64,000 bases of DNA from Micromonospora sp. MA102 (GCF_025460765.1 NZ_JAMWEG010000013.1:94371-158370), one strand, 5' to 3'; counted from the stretch's first letter, positions 33,760 through 42,799 are shown. Numbers and translations: made by a program. Notes: generated by a model not told the origin, from the letters alone.

Positions 33760-35430
33760 ATGGCCCCCATGATCGAGGCGTTCGCGGATCGGCTCCTGTC
33801 CGACATGGCCGGCCTCGACCCCTGCACAGCGGTCGTCGAGGCTGGCGAGCAGGATGTCGACGGGCTTACCGACTACGGCCCGGAGGGCCACCAGGCCCGT
33901 GCCGACCTCGCAGCTCGTGCCCTGCGCGAGCTCGAGATGCTGGGTGACGTGCTGCCGGCCGCGACCCCGCTGCACGCCCACCTCGCCGAACGGCTGCAGA
34001 CGCGTATCGCCTTCCACGACGCCGGGGAGGACCTGCGCGAACTGCACGCGGCGGCCACCGGTCCGCTCCAGCTCATCCGCCAGGCCGTCGAGGCCGCGGT
34101 TCCCGGCCGCGGCGCCGAGGGCGCGACCTTCGAGCAGGGCTGGGCTCGTGTCGGCGCACGCCTGGCCGCGATCCCCGCGGCCCTGGACGGGTACGCCCGC
34201 AGCCTCCTGCTCGCCGCGGAGCGCGGCGATGTCCCGACGCGGCGTCAGGTGGAGCTCGTCACGCAGCGCTGCCGCAGCTGGATCGACGACGATGTCGCCC
34301 TGGTGGATCGCTACGGCGAGGGGCGGCAGCGGGCGTCGTTGCAGGCCGCAGCGACGGGCGCGCGAGAGGCGTACCAGAAACTGGCCGAGATGCTGACCGC
34401 GGACCTGGCACCGCGGGCCGTCGAGGAGGAGGCGTTCGGAAAGCACCGGTACGCACTCTGGGTGCGCACCTTCCTCGCGGCCCAGCCTGACCTGCGCGAG
34501 CTGTACGAGTGGGGCTGGGACGAGTTCCGAGCGACGGAGGCAGAGCTGATCGCGGAAGCGAAGGCCCTGGGCGGGAGCGTGCCCGAGGTGCTCGCCCGGC
34601 TCGCCAGCCCCGACGCGCCCGGCACGCTGTACAGCAGGGAGGCGTTCGGCGCGTGGCTGCAGAACCTGTTGGAGACCGCCATCGAGCGGCTGGACGGCAG
34701 GCACTTCGACATCCCCGCCCCGCTGCGGCGCATCGAGTCGCGGTTGACCACGTCGTCCGGCATTGCGTACACCGGGCCGTCGCGGGACCTGACGCGGCCG
34801 GGCCGGGTCTGGTGGTCCCTCCCCGAGGACGCAGCGAGTTTCCCCACCTGGTACGCCTACAGCACCGCCTATCACGAGGGCGTTCCCGGCCACCACCTGC
34901 ACCTTGGCGCGGAGGTCTGCCGGGGCGGCCTCGGACAGCGGCTGAACCTGCTCGGCGGCCTCTCCGGCAGCCAGGAGGGCTGGGCACTGTACGCGGAGCG
35001 GTTCATGGACGAGCTCGGGCTCTATGAACAGCCGGGTGCTCGACTCGGGTATCTGTACATGCAGCTTCTGCGGGCGGCACGGGTGGTGCTCGACATCGGC
35101 CTGCACCTGCGACTGCCGATTCCCTCTGATGACGGCGCACCGTGGACGCCGGACGCTGCGCTGGAGCTGCTGCGGGACCGCTGTCACCAGGGGCCGTACG
35201 CCGCCGCCGAACTCGCGCGTTACCTGGGCCGGCCAGGGCAGGCGCTGGCCTACAAGGCGGGTGAGCGCGTGTGGCTGGCAGGCCGCTCGTCCTTCCCCGG
35301 CGACCGGCGCGCATTCCATCGACACGCGCTGGAGCTGGGTTCACTGGGCCTGGATCAGTTGACGGTCGCCCTCCAGGGGGACCCCGCACCACCCGTGCAG
35401 GGAGGTGACGCGAGCCAGGGACCGCGCTAG
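33760..35430 (+). CDS. DUF885 family zinc carboxypeptidase-like protein
   Basis: About 556 residues, soluble, no signal. The key motif is STAYHEGVPGHHLHLGAEV (about residue 365-385), the metal-binding HE-G-PGHH of DUF885 proteins, with the downstream SQEGWALYAERFMDELG carrying the third ligand Glu. The long helical N-terminal part and final helices (LARYLGRPGQALAYKAG) agree with the family, which is distantly related to M3/M32 peptidases. The start is one of two nearby ATG codons (33760, 33769), both without a clear ribosome site. Substrate unknown; peptides are likely. Confidence 0.85.
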   Translation: MAPMIEAFADRLLSDMAGLDPCTAVVEAGEQDVDGLTDYGPEGHQARADLAARALRELEMLGDVLPAATPLHAHLAERLQTRIAFHDAGEDLRELHAAATGPLQLIRQAVEAAVPGRGAEGATFEQGWARVGARLAAIPAALDGYARSLLLAAERGDVPTRRQVELVTQRCRSWIDDDVALVDRYGEGRQRASLQAAATGAREAYQKLAEMLTADLAPRAVEEEAFGKHRYALWVRTFLAAQPDLRELYEWGWDEFRATEAELIAEAKALGGSVPEVLARLASPDAPGTLYSREAFGAWLQNLLETAIERLDGRHFDIPAPLRRIESRLTTSSGIAYTGPSRDLTRPGRVWWSLPEDAASFPTWYAYSTAYHEGVPGHHLHLGAEVCRGGLGQRLNLLGGLSGSQEGWALYAERFMDELGLYEQPGARLGYLYMQLLRAARVVLDIGLHLRLPIPSDDGAPWTPDAALELLRDRCHQGPYAAAELARYLGRPGQALAYKAGERVWLAGRSSFPGDRRAFHRHALELGSLGLDQLTVALQGDPAPPVQGGDASQGPR

Positions 35431-35473
35431 TAACTGCACATGCGCTCCCGTTCCCCGTGATTCACAGTCATGG

Positions 35474-36409
35474 TCATGGGCAGCGGACGATCTGCCCGGC
35501 GTACGACAGTCCTCCGCCGAAGCCCAGCAGCAGCACCGGTGCACCGGGCTGGAGCTCTCCGCGTTGGAGCAGTTTCGACAGCGCGATCGGGATGCTCGCC
35601 GCCGAGGTGTTGCCCGATTCGGTGACGTCGCGGGCAACGACGGCCTTCGTCGCTCCGATCCGCAGTGCGACCGGCTCGATGATGCGCAGATTAGCCTGGT
35701 GCAGGACGATGCCGCCGAGATCGTCCGGCGTTATGCCGGCGGCGGCGCAGATCTGGCGGGCGATGTCGGGCAGCGTGGTGGTGGCCCACCGGTAGACGGT
35801 CTGTCCAGCCTGGGTGAACTTGCGATCACCCTCGATCACCACGGCCTCGCCCATGTCCGGGTAGGAGCCCCACACCACCGGGCTGATCTCGGGCTGCTCG
35901 GCGGCGGTCAGCACCACCGCGCCGGCTCCGTCACCGACCAGCACGCACGTCGTCCGGTCGGTCCAGTCGGTGAAGTCACTCAGCCGCTCCACGCCGATCA
36001 CCACCGCGTTCGTCGCCGAGCCGAGCCGAACGGCGCCGTCAGCCATGGCCAACGCGTGGGTGAACCCGGAACACGCGACGTTGACGTCGATCGTCGCAGG
36101 TGAGGGCAGTCCGAGCCGACGTGCGACCCGGGCGGCGACGTTGGGACTGCGATCGACCGCCGTGCAGGTCGCCACCACCACCAAATCGACCGCCTCGATG
36201 GCCACGCCGGCATTACGCAGGGCCGCGGCCGCCGCCTCGGCCGCCATCAGGTCGAGCGGCTCGGCGGGCCCGGCGATCCGCCGTTCCCGGATGCCCACCC
36301 GACTGCGGATCCACTCGTCGCTCGTCTCCACCATCGTGGCGAGGTCATGGTTGGACAGCACTTTCGCAGGCTGGTGGTGACCAGCGCCGACGACCTTCGA
36401 ACCGCGCAC
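35474..36409 (-). CDS. Beta-ketoacyl-ACP synthase III (FabH-like)
   Basis: 311 residues from GTG at 36409 with GGGAG upstream. The thiolase-fold catalytic triad is complete: Cys in NVACSGF (about 112), His in LHQANLR (about 238) and Asn in ESGNTSAASIP (about 268). The N-terminal TSDEWIRSRVGIRERR is also typical. KAS III condenses acyl-CoA with malonyl-ACP and starts fatty acid or polyketide chains. It is divergent from a TetR regulator and an acyltransferase across three operator copies, so it is probably one part of a lipid-synthesis module rather than the housekeeping FabH, which normally sits beside acpP/fabF. Confidence 0.9.
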   Translation of the reverse strand: MRGSKVVGAGHHQPAKVLSNHDLATMVETSDEWIRSRVGIRERRIAGPAEPLDLMAAEAAAAALRNAGVAIEAVDLVVVATCTAVDRSPNVAARVARRLGLPSPATIDVNVACSGFTHALAMADGAVRLGSATNAVVIGVERLSDFTDWTDRTTCVLVGDGAGAVVLTAAEQPEISPVVWGSYPDMGEAVVIEGDRKFTQAGQTVYRWATTTLPDIARQICAAAGITPDDLGGIVLHQANLRIIEPVALRIGATKAVVARDVTESGNTSAASIPIALSKLLQRGELQPGAPVLLLGFGGGLSYAGQIVRCP

Positions 36410-36443
36410 CAGCGACTCCCTTCAGGCCGGGTCAAGATCAGTG

Positions 36444-36506
36444 GTAGATGCTGTCTACCAGCTCTGCGTAGACGCTGTCTACCCGTATCTGGTAGACAGC
36501 GTCTAT
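36444..36506. promoter_or_regulatory. Three evenly spaced TetR-type operators
   Basis: GTAGATGCTGTCTAC (36444-36458), GTAGACGCTGTCTAC (36468-36482, perfect dyad GTAGAC-GCT-GTCTAC) and GTAGACAGCGTCTAT (36492-36506) have centres exactly 24 bp apart. The third covers the ATG of the TetR gene, which therefore may be leaderless and autorepressed. Confidence 0.85.
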
Positions 36507-37083
36507 GCACGTTGACGAGGGCCTACGCGAACGCCTCATCCGTGTCGGCGGCGAACTGCTCGACACCGAGGGCCCGTCCGCGGTGTCCCTGCGAGAGATC
36601 GCCCGGCGCGCCGGCGTCTCGCACGGCGCGCCGCGCCGCTACTTTCCCACCCACCTGGAGTTGCTGTCGGCCATCGCCCGCGACGGGTTCACCGACCTCG
36701 CCACCCGGGCGAACTCCGCCCTGGCCGAGGCGGCTGGGGGCCCACGCGCCCGGCTTGCCGCGCTCGCCCGGGTCTACCTGGACTTCGCCGCCACCCGCCG
36801 CGGCCGATACGAGCTGATGTTCCGCCACGACCTGCTGGAGAGCGGCCACCTGAGACTGCGCGACACCAGCCTGCCACTGTTCCGGCTCCTCACGGACCTG
36901 GTCGCGCAGGCCCGGCCCGCGCCCGAGCCGCCGGCCCAGGTCGTCGCGGGAGCACTGTGGGCCAACCTGCACGGCATCGCCCAACTGTGGAACTGGGGCA
37001 GCCTCACCCTCGCGACCGGCGCCACCGATCCGAGCGCGCTGCTCGACGCCACCATCACCGCCCACCTCGGACCCGCCGCATGA
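36505..37083 (+). CDS. TetR-family repressor of the FabH/PlsC module
   Basis: 192 residues from ATG 36505. The N-terminal helix-turn-helix is TEGPSAVSLREIARRAGVSHGAPRRYFPTHLELLSAIA, and the remainder is a TetR_C ligand domain. Three operator dyads with 24-bp periodicity lie directly upstream, the last one across its start codon, which strongly suggests autoregulation and control of the divergent fabH-like gene. Its stop overlaps the start of the acyltransferase (ATGA), so the two are translated together. An acyl-CoA or lipid ligand is a reasonable guess. Confidence 0.9.
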   Translation: MHVDEGLRERLIRVGGELLDTEGPSAVSLREIARRAGVSHGAPRRYFPTHLELLSAIARDGFTDLATRANSALAEAAGGPRARLAALARVYLDFAATRRGRYELMFRHDLLESGHLRLRDTSLPLFRLLTDLVAQARPAPEPPAQVVAGALWANLHGIAQLWNWGSLTLATGATDPSALLDATITAHLGPAA

Positions 37084-37736
37084 CCCGCACCCCACCCCTG
37101 TACGCGCTGGCCCAGCACACCATCGGCCGATACCTCCGCCACTCCTGGCGTCCCACCGTCACCGGCCTCGGTCACCTCCCCGACTCTGGGGGCGCGATCC
37201 TGGCCGCCAACCACCTGTCGATCGCCGACCAGTTGTTCCTCGGAATCCTGACGCCCCGGCACATCGCCTTCTGGGCCAAGGCCGAATACTTCCGTTCCCC
37301 CGGGCCCCGCGGCCACCTCACCCGGCAGGTCGTCACCGGCATGGGCGCCATCCCGGTCGAGCGGGGCGGCGGCCGGGCGGCCCTCTCGGCGTTCGACGCC
37401 GCCGTCCCCGTACTCCGCTCCGGCGGCCTGGTAGCCGTCTTCCCCGAGGGCACGCGTTCCCCCGACGGCCGCCTCTACCGTGGCCGCACCGGCGCAGTCC
37501 GCCTCGCCCACCAGGCCGGCGTGCCCGTCATCCCGGTCGGCATCCGCGGCACCGACCGCGTACGTCCCCCCGGCGCGCGCCTTCCCCGGCGCCACCCGAT
37601 CAGCATCACCTTCGGACCAGCCATCCCAGTGCACATCGAGGCGCCGGCGGACATCCGCCGGCTCACCGACACCGTGATGGCCGCCATCCAGTCCCTCACC
37701 TTCCAGGAGTACGTGCAGCACTACGCCCGGACTTGA
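37080..37736 (+). CDS. 1-acyl-sn-glycerol-3-phosphate acyltransferase (PlsC-like)
   Basis: 218 residues with the acyltransferase motifs in order: NHLSIADQLFLG (HX4D, with His and Asp at about 41 and 46), the FWAKAEYF block, GAIPVERGGG (motif II), FPEGTRSPDG (motif III) and VPVIPVGIRGTD (motif IV). It esterifies the second position of lysophosphatidic acid or a similar acceptor. It is coupled to the TetR gene by a four-base overlap. With the divergent FabH it forms a small, jointly regulated lipid unit. Confidence 0.9.
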   Translation: MTRTPPLYALAQHTIGRYLRHSWRPTVTGLGHLPDSGGAILAANHLSIADQLFLGILTPRHIAFWAKAEYFRSPGPRGHLTRQVVTGMGAIPVERGGGRAALSAFDAAVPVLRSGGLVAVFPEGTRSPDGRLYRGRTGAVRLAHQAGVPVIPVGIRGTDRVRPPGARLPRRHPISITFGPAIPVHIEAPADIRRLTDTVMAAIQSLTFQEYVQHYART

Positions 37737-37941
37737 CCGCAACACGTCCACCGCACCAGGCATCGGACTTACCACCGACCCCCGAACCAAGATCAATTGC
37801 GCACATCTGCCGCCAGGCGGTCGCTGACCCAGCAGCCGCCCTTGCTCTGTAGTTCGAGTAGTACAAACACCCACGGCGTCACGTTGAACCAGGACTTCCG
37901 CCGACCAGCCGCCCGTCACCAACGTGATGGCGGGTGGGGCC

Positions 37942-37985
37942 AGTGCCCTGACCACAAACGTTCACGGTGTTGGTTGACACGCTGT
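37942..37985. repeat. 44-bp direct repeat, left copy (IS630 end)
   Basis: Starts AGTGCCCTGACCACAAACG and is identical to 40474-40517 except one base. The right copy is followed by an IS630 transposase N-terminus, so both are IS630 left ends. The stretch 37737-38170 otherwise holds no gene I can support. Confidence 0.75.
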
Positions 37986-38170
37986 ACCGATACGTGCCCC
38001 AGCCGCGGTCCACGCGGCCAGCCGCCTCATCGCGTACATCGCTGGTCCGTTGTCACTGTCGCCGCCGCGCCCCGACCCCGCGGGTACCCGCCGGCGGTCG
38101 GGGCAGGTGTGCGCCCGGATCCGGTGCCGCGGTCGTGCGGGCGCGCCGGCTCTCTTGACCGCCGAATTAC

Positions 38171-38196
38171 TGCTTTACTATGGTCCTAGTAAAGCA
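38171..38196. promoter_or_regulatory. GntR (YtrA-type) operator
   Basis: TGCTTTACT (38171-38179) and AGTAAAGCA (38188-38196) are perfect complements with an 8-bp spacer, 14 bp upstream of the GntR start. An A+T-rich dyad in this GC-rich setting stands out and probably serves autorepression. Confidence 0.8.
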
Positions 38197-38209
38197 GCAA
38201 GGGGCTACC

Positions 38210-38605
38210 GTGTTCGTCTTCCGGCTCGACACCCACTCCGGCGTGCCGCCGTACCTGCAACTCGTCCAGCAGGTCCGCCAGGCCGTGCTGCTGGGCTTCC
38301 TCCAACCCGGCGACCGCCTCCCGCTCATCCGCGAGGTGGTCGAGGACCTGGCGATCAATCCGAACACCGTCGCCAAGGCGTACCGGCAGATGGAGCACGA
38401 GAACCTGGTCACCGGCCGGCCCGGCCAGGGCACGTTCGTCAACGAACAGCAGTCGGCCGCGATGCCGGCATCGACGTACACATCGCTGCGCCGCGGCCTG
38501 GCGACCTGGCTGCGCCGCGCCTACGCCGCCGGCCTCGACGAGCAGGCGGTCAACGCGCTTTTTACTTCCGTCCACCAGCAGACCAGGAACGAGGACGTGG
38601 CGTGA
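38210..38605 (+). CDS. GntR-family regulator (YtrA subfamily)
   Basis: GTG at 38210 with AAGGGG upstream gives 131 residues. The winged helix is VPPYLQLVQQVRQAVLLGFLQPGDRLP, then REVVEDLAINPNTVAKAYRQMEHENLV and GRPGQGTFV. Only a short C-terminal tail follows, which defines the YtrA branch that controls ABC transporters. Its stop overlaps the GTG of the ABC ATPase, so regulator, ATPase and permease form one operon, repressed through the dyad at 38171. Confidence 0.9.
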   Translation: MFVFRLDTHSGVPPYLQLVQQVRQAVLLGFLQPGDRLPLIREVVEDLAINPNTVAKAYRQMEHENLVTGRPGQGTFVNEQQSAAMPASTYTSLRRGLATWLRRAYAAGLDEQAVNALFTSVHQQTRNEDVA

Positions 38606-39501
38606 CAGAGACCGAGTTCGCGCTGCGCACCGACGGTGTGGGCAAGCGATACCGGAAGGGCTGGGCGCTGCGCGACTGCACCCTGACCCTGCCGGCCGGC
38701 GGCGTGATCGCCCTGGTCGGGCCGAACGGCGCGGGCAAGACCACGCTGCTGCGCCTGGTCGTCGGGTTGCTGGCACCGAGCACCGGCACCGTGGAGGTGC
38801 TCGGCCACGACGTCACCACCAGCACCCCGCACACCCTGTCCCGGGTCGGGTTCCTGGCCCAGGACCACCCGCTGTACAAGCGCTTCACCGTCGCCGAGAT
38901 GCTCCGCTTCGGCCGGGCCTGCAACCTGCGGTTCGACCAGGGGCTGGCCGAACGCCGGCTGGCGAAGCTGGGCATCCCACTCGACCGCAGAACCGGGACG
39001 CTCTCCGGCGGGCAGCAGGCCCAGGTCGCGTTGGCCCTGGCCCTGGCGAAGCGACCGGACCTGCTCGTCCTCGACGAGCCGGTGGCCAGCCTCGACCCGC
39101 TGGCCCGGCACGAGTTCCTCCAGGTCCTCATGGGCGCGGTCGCCGAAGGCGGGGTGACCGTCCTGTTCTCCTCCCACCTCGTGCACGAGCTGGAGCGCGT
39201 CTGCGACCACCTGATCGTGCTCAACCACGGCCGGGTCACGCTCACCGGTGACATCGACACCCTCCTCGCCGAGCACCGGCTGCTCGTCGGCCCGCGCACG
39301 GCCACCGACCTCGACCGGGCCGGCGCCGTCGTGGAGGCCGTCCACAGCGACCGGCACACGACCCTGCTGGTACGCGACGGCGCAATCACCACCGCGCCCG
39401 GCTGGCAGGCCCAGCCGGTCGCGCTGGAGGACCTGGTGCTGGCGTACCTGCGCCGGCCGTCCGAGCCGAGCGCCGCGGTCACGTCGGGGGTGGCGGCATG
39501 A
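38602..39501 (+). CDS. ABC exporter ATP-binding protein
   Basis: GTG at 38602 overlaps the GntR stop. 299 residues: Walker A GPNGAGKTT, Q-loop FLAQDHPLYKRF, signature LSGGQQAQ, Walker B LLVLDEPVASLDP and the H-loop FSSHLVHE. It is of the DrrA/CcmA-type group that works with a separate membrane protein to export drugs, lipids or peptides. A C-terminal extension of about 80 residues follows the ATPase domain. It is translated together with the permease (ATGA overlap). Confidence 0.9.
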   Translation: MTETEFALRTDGVGKRYRKGWALRDCTLTLPAGGVIALVGPNGAGKTTLLRLVVGLLAPSTGTVEVLGHDVTTSTPHTLSRVGFLAQDHPLYKRFTVAEMLRFGRACNLRFDQGLAERRLAKLGIPLDRRTGTLSGGQQAQVALALALAKRPDLLVLDEPVASLDPLARHEFLQVLMGAVAEGGVTVLFSSHLVHELERVCDHLIVLNHGRVTLTGDIDTLLAEHRLLVGPRTATDLDRAGAVVEAVHSDRHTTLLVRDGAITTAPGWQAQPVALEDLVLAYLRRPSEPSAAVTSGVAA

Positions 39502-40475
39502 CGTGGTTGATCTGGCGCCAGCACCGGACCGAGGTCTGCGTCCTGGGCCTGCTTGTCGGCACGTTCGGCATTGCCCTGCTCGTGCTCGGGACGCAGGCCC
39601 ACGACCTGTTCCCCGGCGGTCCCGCACGGTGTGCGGGAGAGGCCGGCATCAACGAGGGCTGCGCGGCCTCCTTCCGCCGGCTCGACGAGGAGTACGGGTA
39701 CGTCGAGAACCTCCTGGCGGGCTTCTATCTGGTCCCCGTCGTCATCGGTGCGTTCCTCGGTGCGCCGCTGCTCGCGCGCGAACTGGAGGGCGGGACCTGG
39801 CAGCTCGCCTGGACGCAAGCCGTGCCGCGGATGCGCTGGCTGGCCGCCAAGCTCGCGGCACTGGCCGGCGTCACCGTCACGCTCACCGCGCTGTTCACCG
39901 CGGTGCTCACCTGGTTCCGTCAGCCATTCGACGCGTGGGAAGGGCGGTTCCAGTACGACGCCTTCGACCTGGAGGGACTTGTTCCAGTGGCGTACGCGCT
40001 GTTCGCGTTCGGCGTCGCCACCGCCGCCGGGGCGATCCTGCGGCGCAGCCTGCCCGCGTTCGGCGTCGCGTTCGGGGCGTTCCTCGCCGCCCGGATGTCG
40101 GTGGCGCTGTTGGCCCGTCCCGCGTACGCCACCCCGCTCACCACCATGGAGCCGGTCCCCGTCGGCGGCTCGACGGACCAGGCGGGGCACCGGCCCGTGC
40201 CCGGCGTCGCTGACTGGATGATCGAACACGGCTACGCAGACGCCACCGGGCGCAGGCTGAGCTGGACCGAGTACGACGAGCTGGAGGGCGCCGCAAACGG
40301 GGCCGGCACCAACCTCAACCAGTTCCTGCACGCGCGGGGCATCCAGCAGTTCGAGATCTACCACCCGGCCGACCGGTTCTGGACGTTCCAGCTCATCGAG
40401 GCGGCCCTGTTCGTCGCCGTCGCGGCGGTCCTGATCGGTGTGGTGGTATGGCGGGTACGGCGCCGCATGATCTAG
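39498..40475 (+). CDS. ABC exporter permease
   Basis: 325 residues with the start overlapping the ATPase stop. About six membrane spans: EVCVLGLLVGTFGIALLVLG near the N-terminus, then FYLVPVVIGAFLGAPLLARELEGGTWQLAWTQ (the ABC-2 pattern with the elbow helix), LAALAGVTVTLTALFTAVLT, ALFAFGVATAAGAIL, FGVAFGAFLAARMSV and a final ALFVAVAAVLIGVVVWRVR. A large extracytoplasmic loop precedes the last span. The TAG stop is shared with the IS630-end repeat at 40474, so the end of the gene may have been set by that insertion. Confidence 0.85.
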   Translation: MTWLIWRQHRTEVCVLGLLVGTFGIALLVLGTQAHDLFPGGPARCAGEAGINEGCAASFRRLDEEYGYVENLLAGFYLVPVVIGAFLGAPLLARELEGGTWQLAWTQAVPRMRWLAAKLAALAGVTVTLTALFTAVLTWFRQPFDAWEGRFQYDAFDLEGLVPVAYALFAFGVATAAGAILRRSLPAFGVAFGAFLAARMSVALLARPAYATPLTTMEPVPVGGSTDQAGHRPVPGVADWMIEHGYADATGRRLSWTEYDELEGAANGAGTNLNQFLHARGIQQFEIYHPADRFWTFQLIEAALFVAVAAVLIGVVVWRVRRRMI

Positions 40476-40603
40476 TGCCCTGACCACAACCGTTCACGGT
40501 GTTGGTTGACACGCTGTTCGGCTTGTCGGCCGGGCGGCGTGTCGACGTTCACGCTGTGTGAATGGCAGAACCTGTGCGTGTGCGGAGGCTGTCTGATCGG
40601 GAC
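40474..40603 (+). mobile_element. IS630 left end with first codons of the transposase
   Basis: 40474-40517 repeats 37942-37985. At 40562 ATG begins MAEPVRVRRLSDRD, the well-known start of actinobacterial IS630 transposases (MAEPVRVRRLTDQE), which breaks off after 14 codons. It is a truncated copy. Confidence 0.7.
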
Positions 40604-40769
40604 GTCAGCCCGAGCAGTGCCTTGAGCCGGACGGTTTTGCCGCTCGATGTACTGCTTAGCGGTGCCCCTGCGGCGGAGCCCGCGAAGTACGAGCCCGACC
40701 AGAGTTTGTTGGCTCTTCACAATGCACAGTGTCTTCGGTGACGCTGAATGCGTCTGCGATGCTGTGGGC

Positions 40770-41431
40770 GTGGAGTACGTGTCCAAAGTGCCGCGACCGC
40801 CACTGGACGGGCTGATCGACGACCTTTACTACCTGGAGGGTGCGCCGCCGTACGCCCGGCTGACGCTGCCGCCGATGCCGGCGGCGTTGCTCATCGTCAA
40901 CCTCGGAGCACCGTTTCGCATCCGCGGCGGCACCGACATCGAAACGGCGGAGTACGCCGACGGCTGCGTGGTCAACATGCCCACCCGCGCGTTGGAGTTC
41001 GGCTACCCACTCCGGACCCGGTCCGTCGGCGTGCACTTCAAGCCGTGGGGGCTGGCGCCGATCCTGCCGATGCCTGCGGCCGAGCTGTGTGACCGGCCGG
41101 TGACGGTAGAGCAGGTTTGGGGCCGGCCCGCCACTGCTGAGCTGCGAGACCGGCTGGCCGCGGCCGACGGACCGCTCGAGATGCTGACGCTGCTCGAGGA
41201 GGAGCTGATGCGACGGCTGTGCGAGACCGCCGGCCTGGGGCTGGTCCGCCAGACAAGCAGCGTCATCGCGGCGACCAGCGGGGCGGTGGCGATTGGCGAT
41301 CTGAGCGTGGCAGCCGGTGTCAGCAGGACTCATCTGGCACAGCGGTTCAAGGAGCTCATCGGCGTCACACCGAAGCGGTTGGCCCGGACCTACCGCTTCG
41401 CCGCCACCGTGTTCGCGATCAACCGTTACCT
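40770..41431 (+). pseudogene. AraC-family regulator, C-terminus cut off
   Basis: GTG at 40770 (or 40779) starts a sensor domain (PRPPLDGLIDDLYYLEG, AYADGCVVNMPTRALEFGYPLRTRSVGVHFKPWG) and the first helix-turn-helix (AIGDLSVAAGVSRTHLAQRFKELIGVTPKRLARTYRFAATV). The second helix-turn-helix is absent: after FAINRYL the reading enters the end of the TnpB element (41433). About 60 residues are lost, so DNA binding should be abolished. It belongs to the DUF6597-type regulators. Confidence 0.8.
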
Positions 41432-41432
41432 C

Positions 41433-42372
41433 TCAGTGCACTCTAGTGAGCACACGATCGGTGGTCTCGCCTTGCGGTGAGACGGTCCCGGTCTGACCCG
41501 CCGTGGCGGTGCCGGGTTCACGCTTCGCTGCCACCTGCCCGCGTACGCGGGTCTTCTGGTCGGCTCCACGTGCTGCCACCGGGCCACTCCCGGCGGTGTC
41601 GTACTCTGCCGCGAGCGCGGCCAGGTTGCGTGCGGCGTTATGGTCACGATCTATGGTCAGGCCGCATGTCTGGCAGGTATAGGTGCGTTCGGACAGGGCC
41701 AGCTTGGCTTTCACCGCGCCGCAAGCCGAACACGTCTTGCTCGATGGATACCAGCGGTCGGCGACGATCAACCGGCCGCCGTTCCACTGCGTCTTGTAGG
41801 CGAGTTGCCGGCGTAGCTCGCCGAAGCTTGCGTCGGCGATGTGCCGGGCCAGGCGCCGGTTACGCAGCATCCCGGCGACGTTGAGGTCTTCCACCACAAT
41901 CGCGCCGTGCTCTTGGCGGAGGCGGGTGGTGAGCTTGTGCAGGCGGTCGCGGCGCAGGTTCGCCACCCGAGCGTGAGCCCGACCGAGCCGCGCGTTGGCG
42001 CGCTGCCAGCGGTTCGACGGGCGCTGGCCGGTGCGCCGGTCCGGGCCGGCCTTACGTGACATTGACCTGCCGAGTCTGCGAAGGCGGCGCTGGGCGTCAC
42101 CCAGGTGGCGTGGGTTCGGCACCAGTTCGCCGGTTGACAGCACGGCGAGGTGCTTGACGCCGACGTCGACACCGACCGTCGAGTCGGGACGGGCCGGTAC
42201 GCGAACGCCCCGTTCAACCTCGACGCAGAAGGACACATGCCAGCGGCCACCGTCACGCCAGACGGTGGCCGACATGATCCGGGCGGTGCCGTTGTCGATA
42301 CGCCGGGCCAGCTTCCGGGCGGACTCGTGTAGCTTCAACCGTCCCAGCCGGGGCAGCACGACATGCGTGGCC
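41433..42372 (-). pseudogene. TnpB (RNA-guided nuclease of IS200/IS605), N-terminally truncated
   Basis: The retained part contains all three catalytic RuvC acids: Asp in VGVDVGVKHLAVLS, Glu in VVEDLNVAGM and Asp in IDRDHNAARN, and the zinc ribbon CSACG...CQTCG. The N-terminal ~150 residues are missing; the frame runs into a dihydrofolate-reductase gene at about 42366. An omega RNA would be expected from the 3' end of this strand (41433-41600), with a guide taken from the flank in the AraC gene. The coding frame continues past 42372 but is then antisense to other genes. Confidence 0.8.
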
Positions 42373-42799
42373 GTACTGGGACCAGATCGGGGTGACAGTC
42401 GTCGGCCGCCACGTCTTCGACCTGACGGACGGTTGGGACGGGAAGCCGCCGGGCGGGATCGACCACGTGGTCGTCGTGACGCACTGGCCGGAGCCCGAGG
42501 GCTGGGACCCCGAGGCACCGTTTCACTTCGTCGCCGGCGTCGAGGCAGCCGTGGCCAAGGCGCAGGAGCTTGCGGGTGACCGCATGGTCGAGGTCGCCGC
42601 TGGCGACGTCGGTGGCCAGGTGCTTGCCGCGGGTCTGGTCGACGAGGTGCGCATGGACGTCGTACCCGTGGTGTTCGGGTCCGGCAAGCGCTACTTCGGG
42701 TCGGTCCACGCGCAGCACCTGTTGGAGGATCCTGACGTGGTGATCCAGGGCAACCGGCTGCTTCACCTGCGCTATCGGGTGCGCCGTTTGCCGATCTGA
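42366..42799 (+). pseudogene. Dihydrofolate reductase (RibD_C family), 5'-truncated
   Basis: The reading YWDQIGVTVVGRHVFDLTDGW, HFVAGVEAAVAKAQEL, GGQVLAAGLVDEVRMDVVPVVFGSGKRYFG, and HLRYRVRR matches the C-terminal two thirds of DHFR-like RibD_C proteins. About 55-70 residues with the start and the N-terminal NADPH strand are lacking; the break coincides with the broken end of TnpB. No good start codon is left. It probably was destroyed by the mobile element. Confidence 0.75.
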
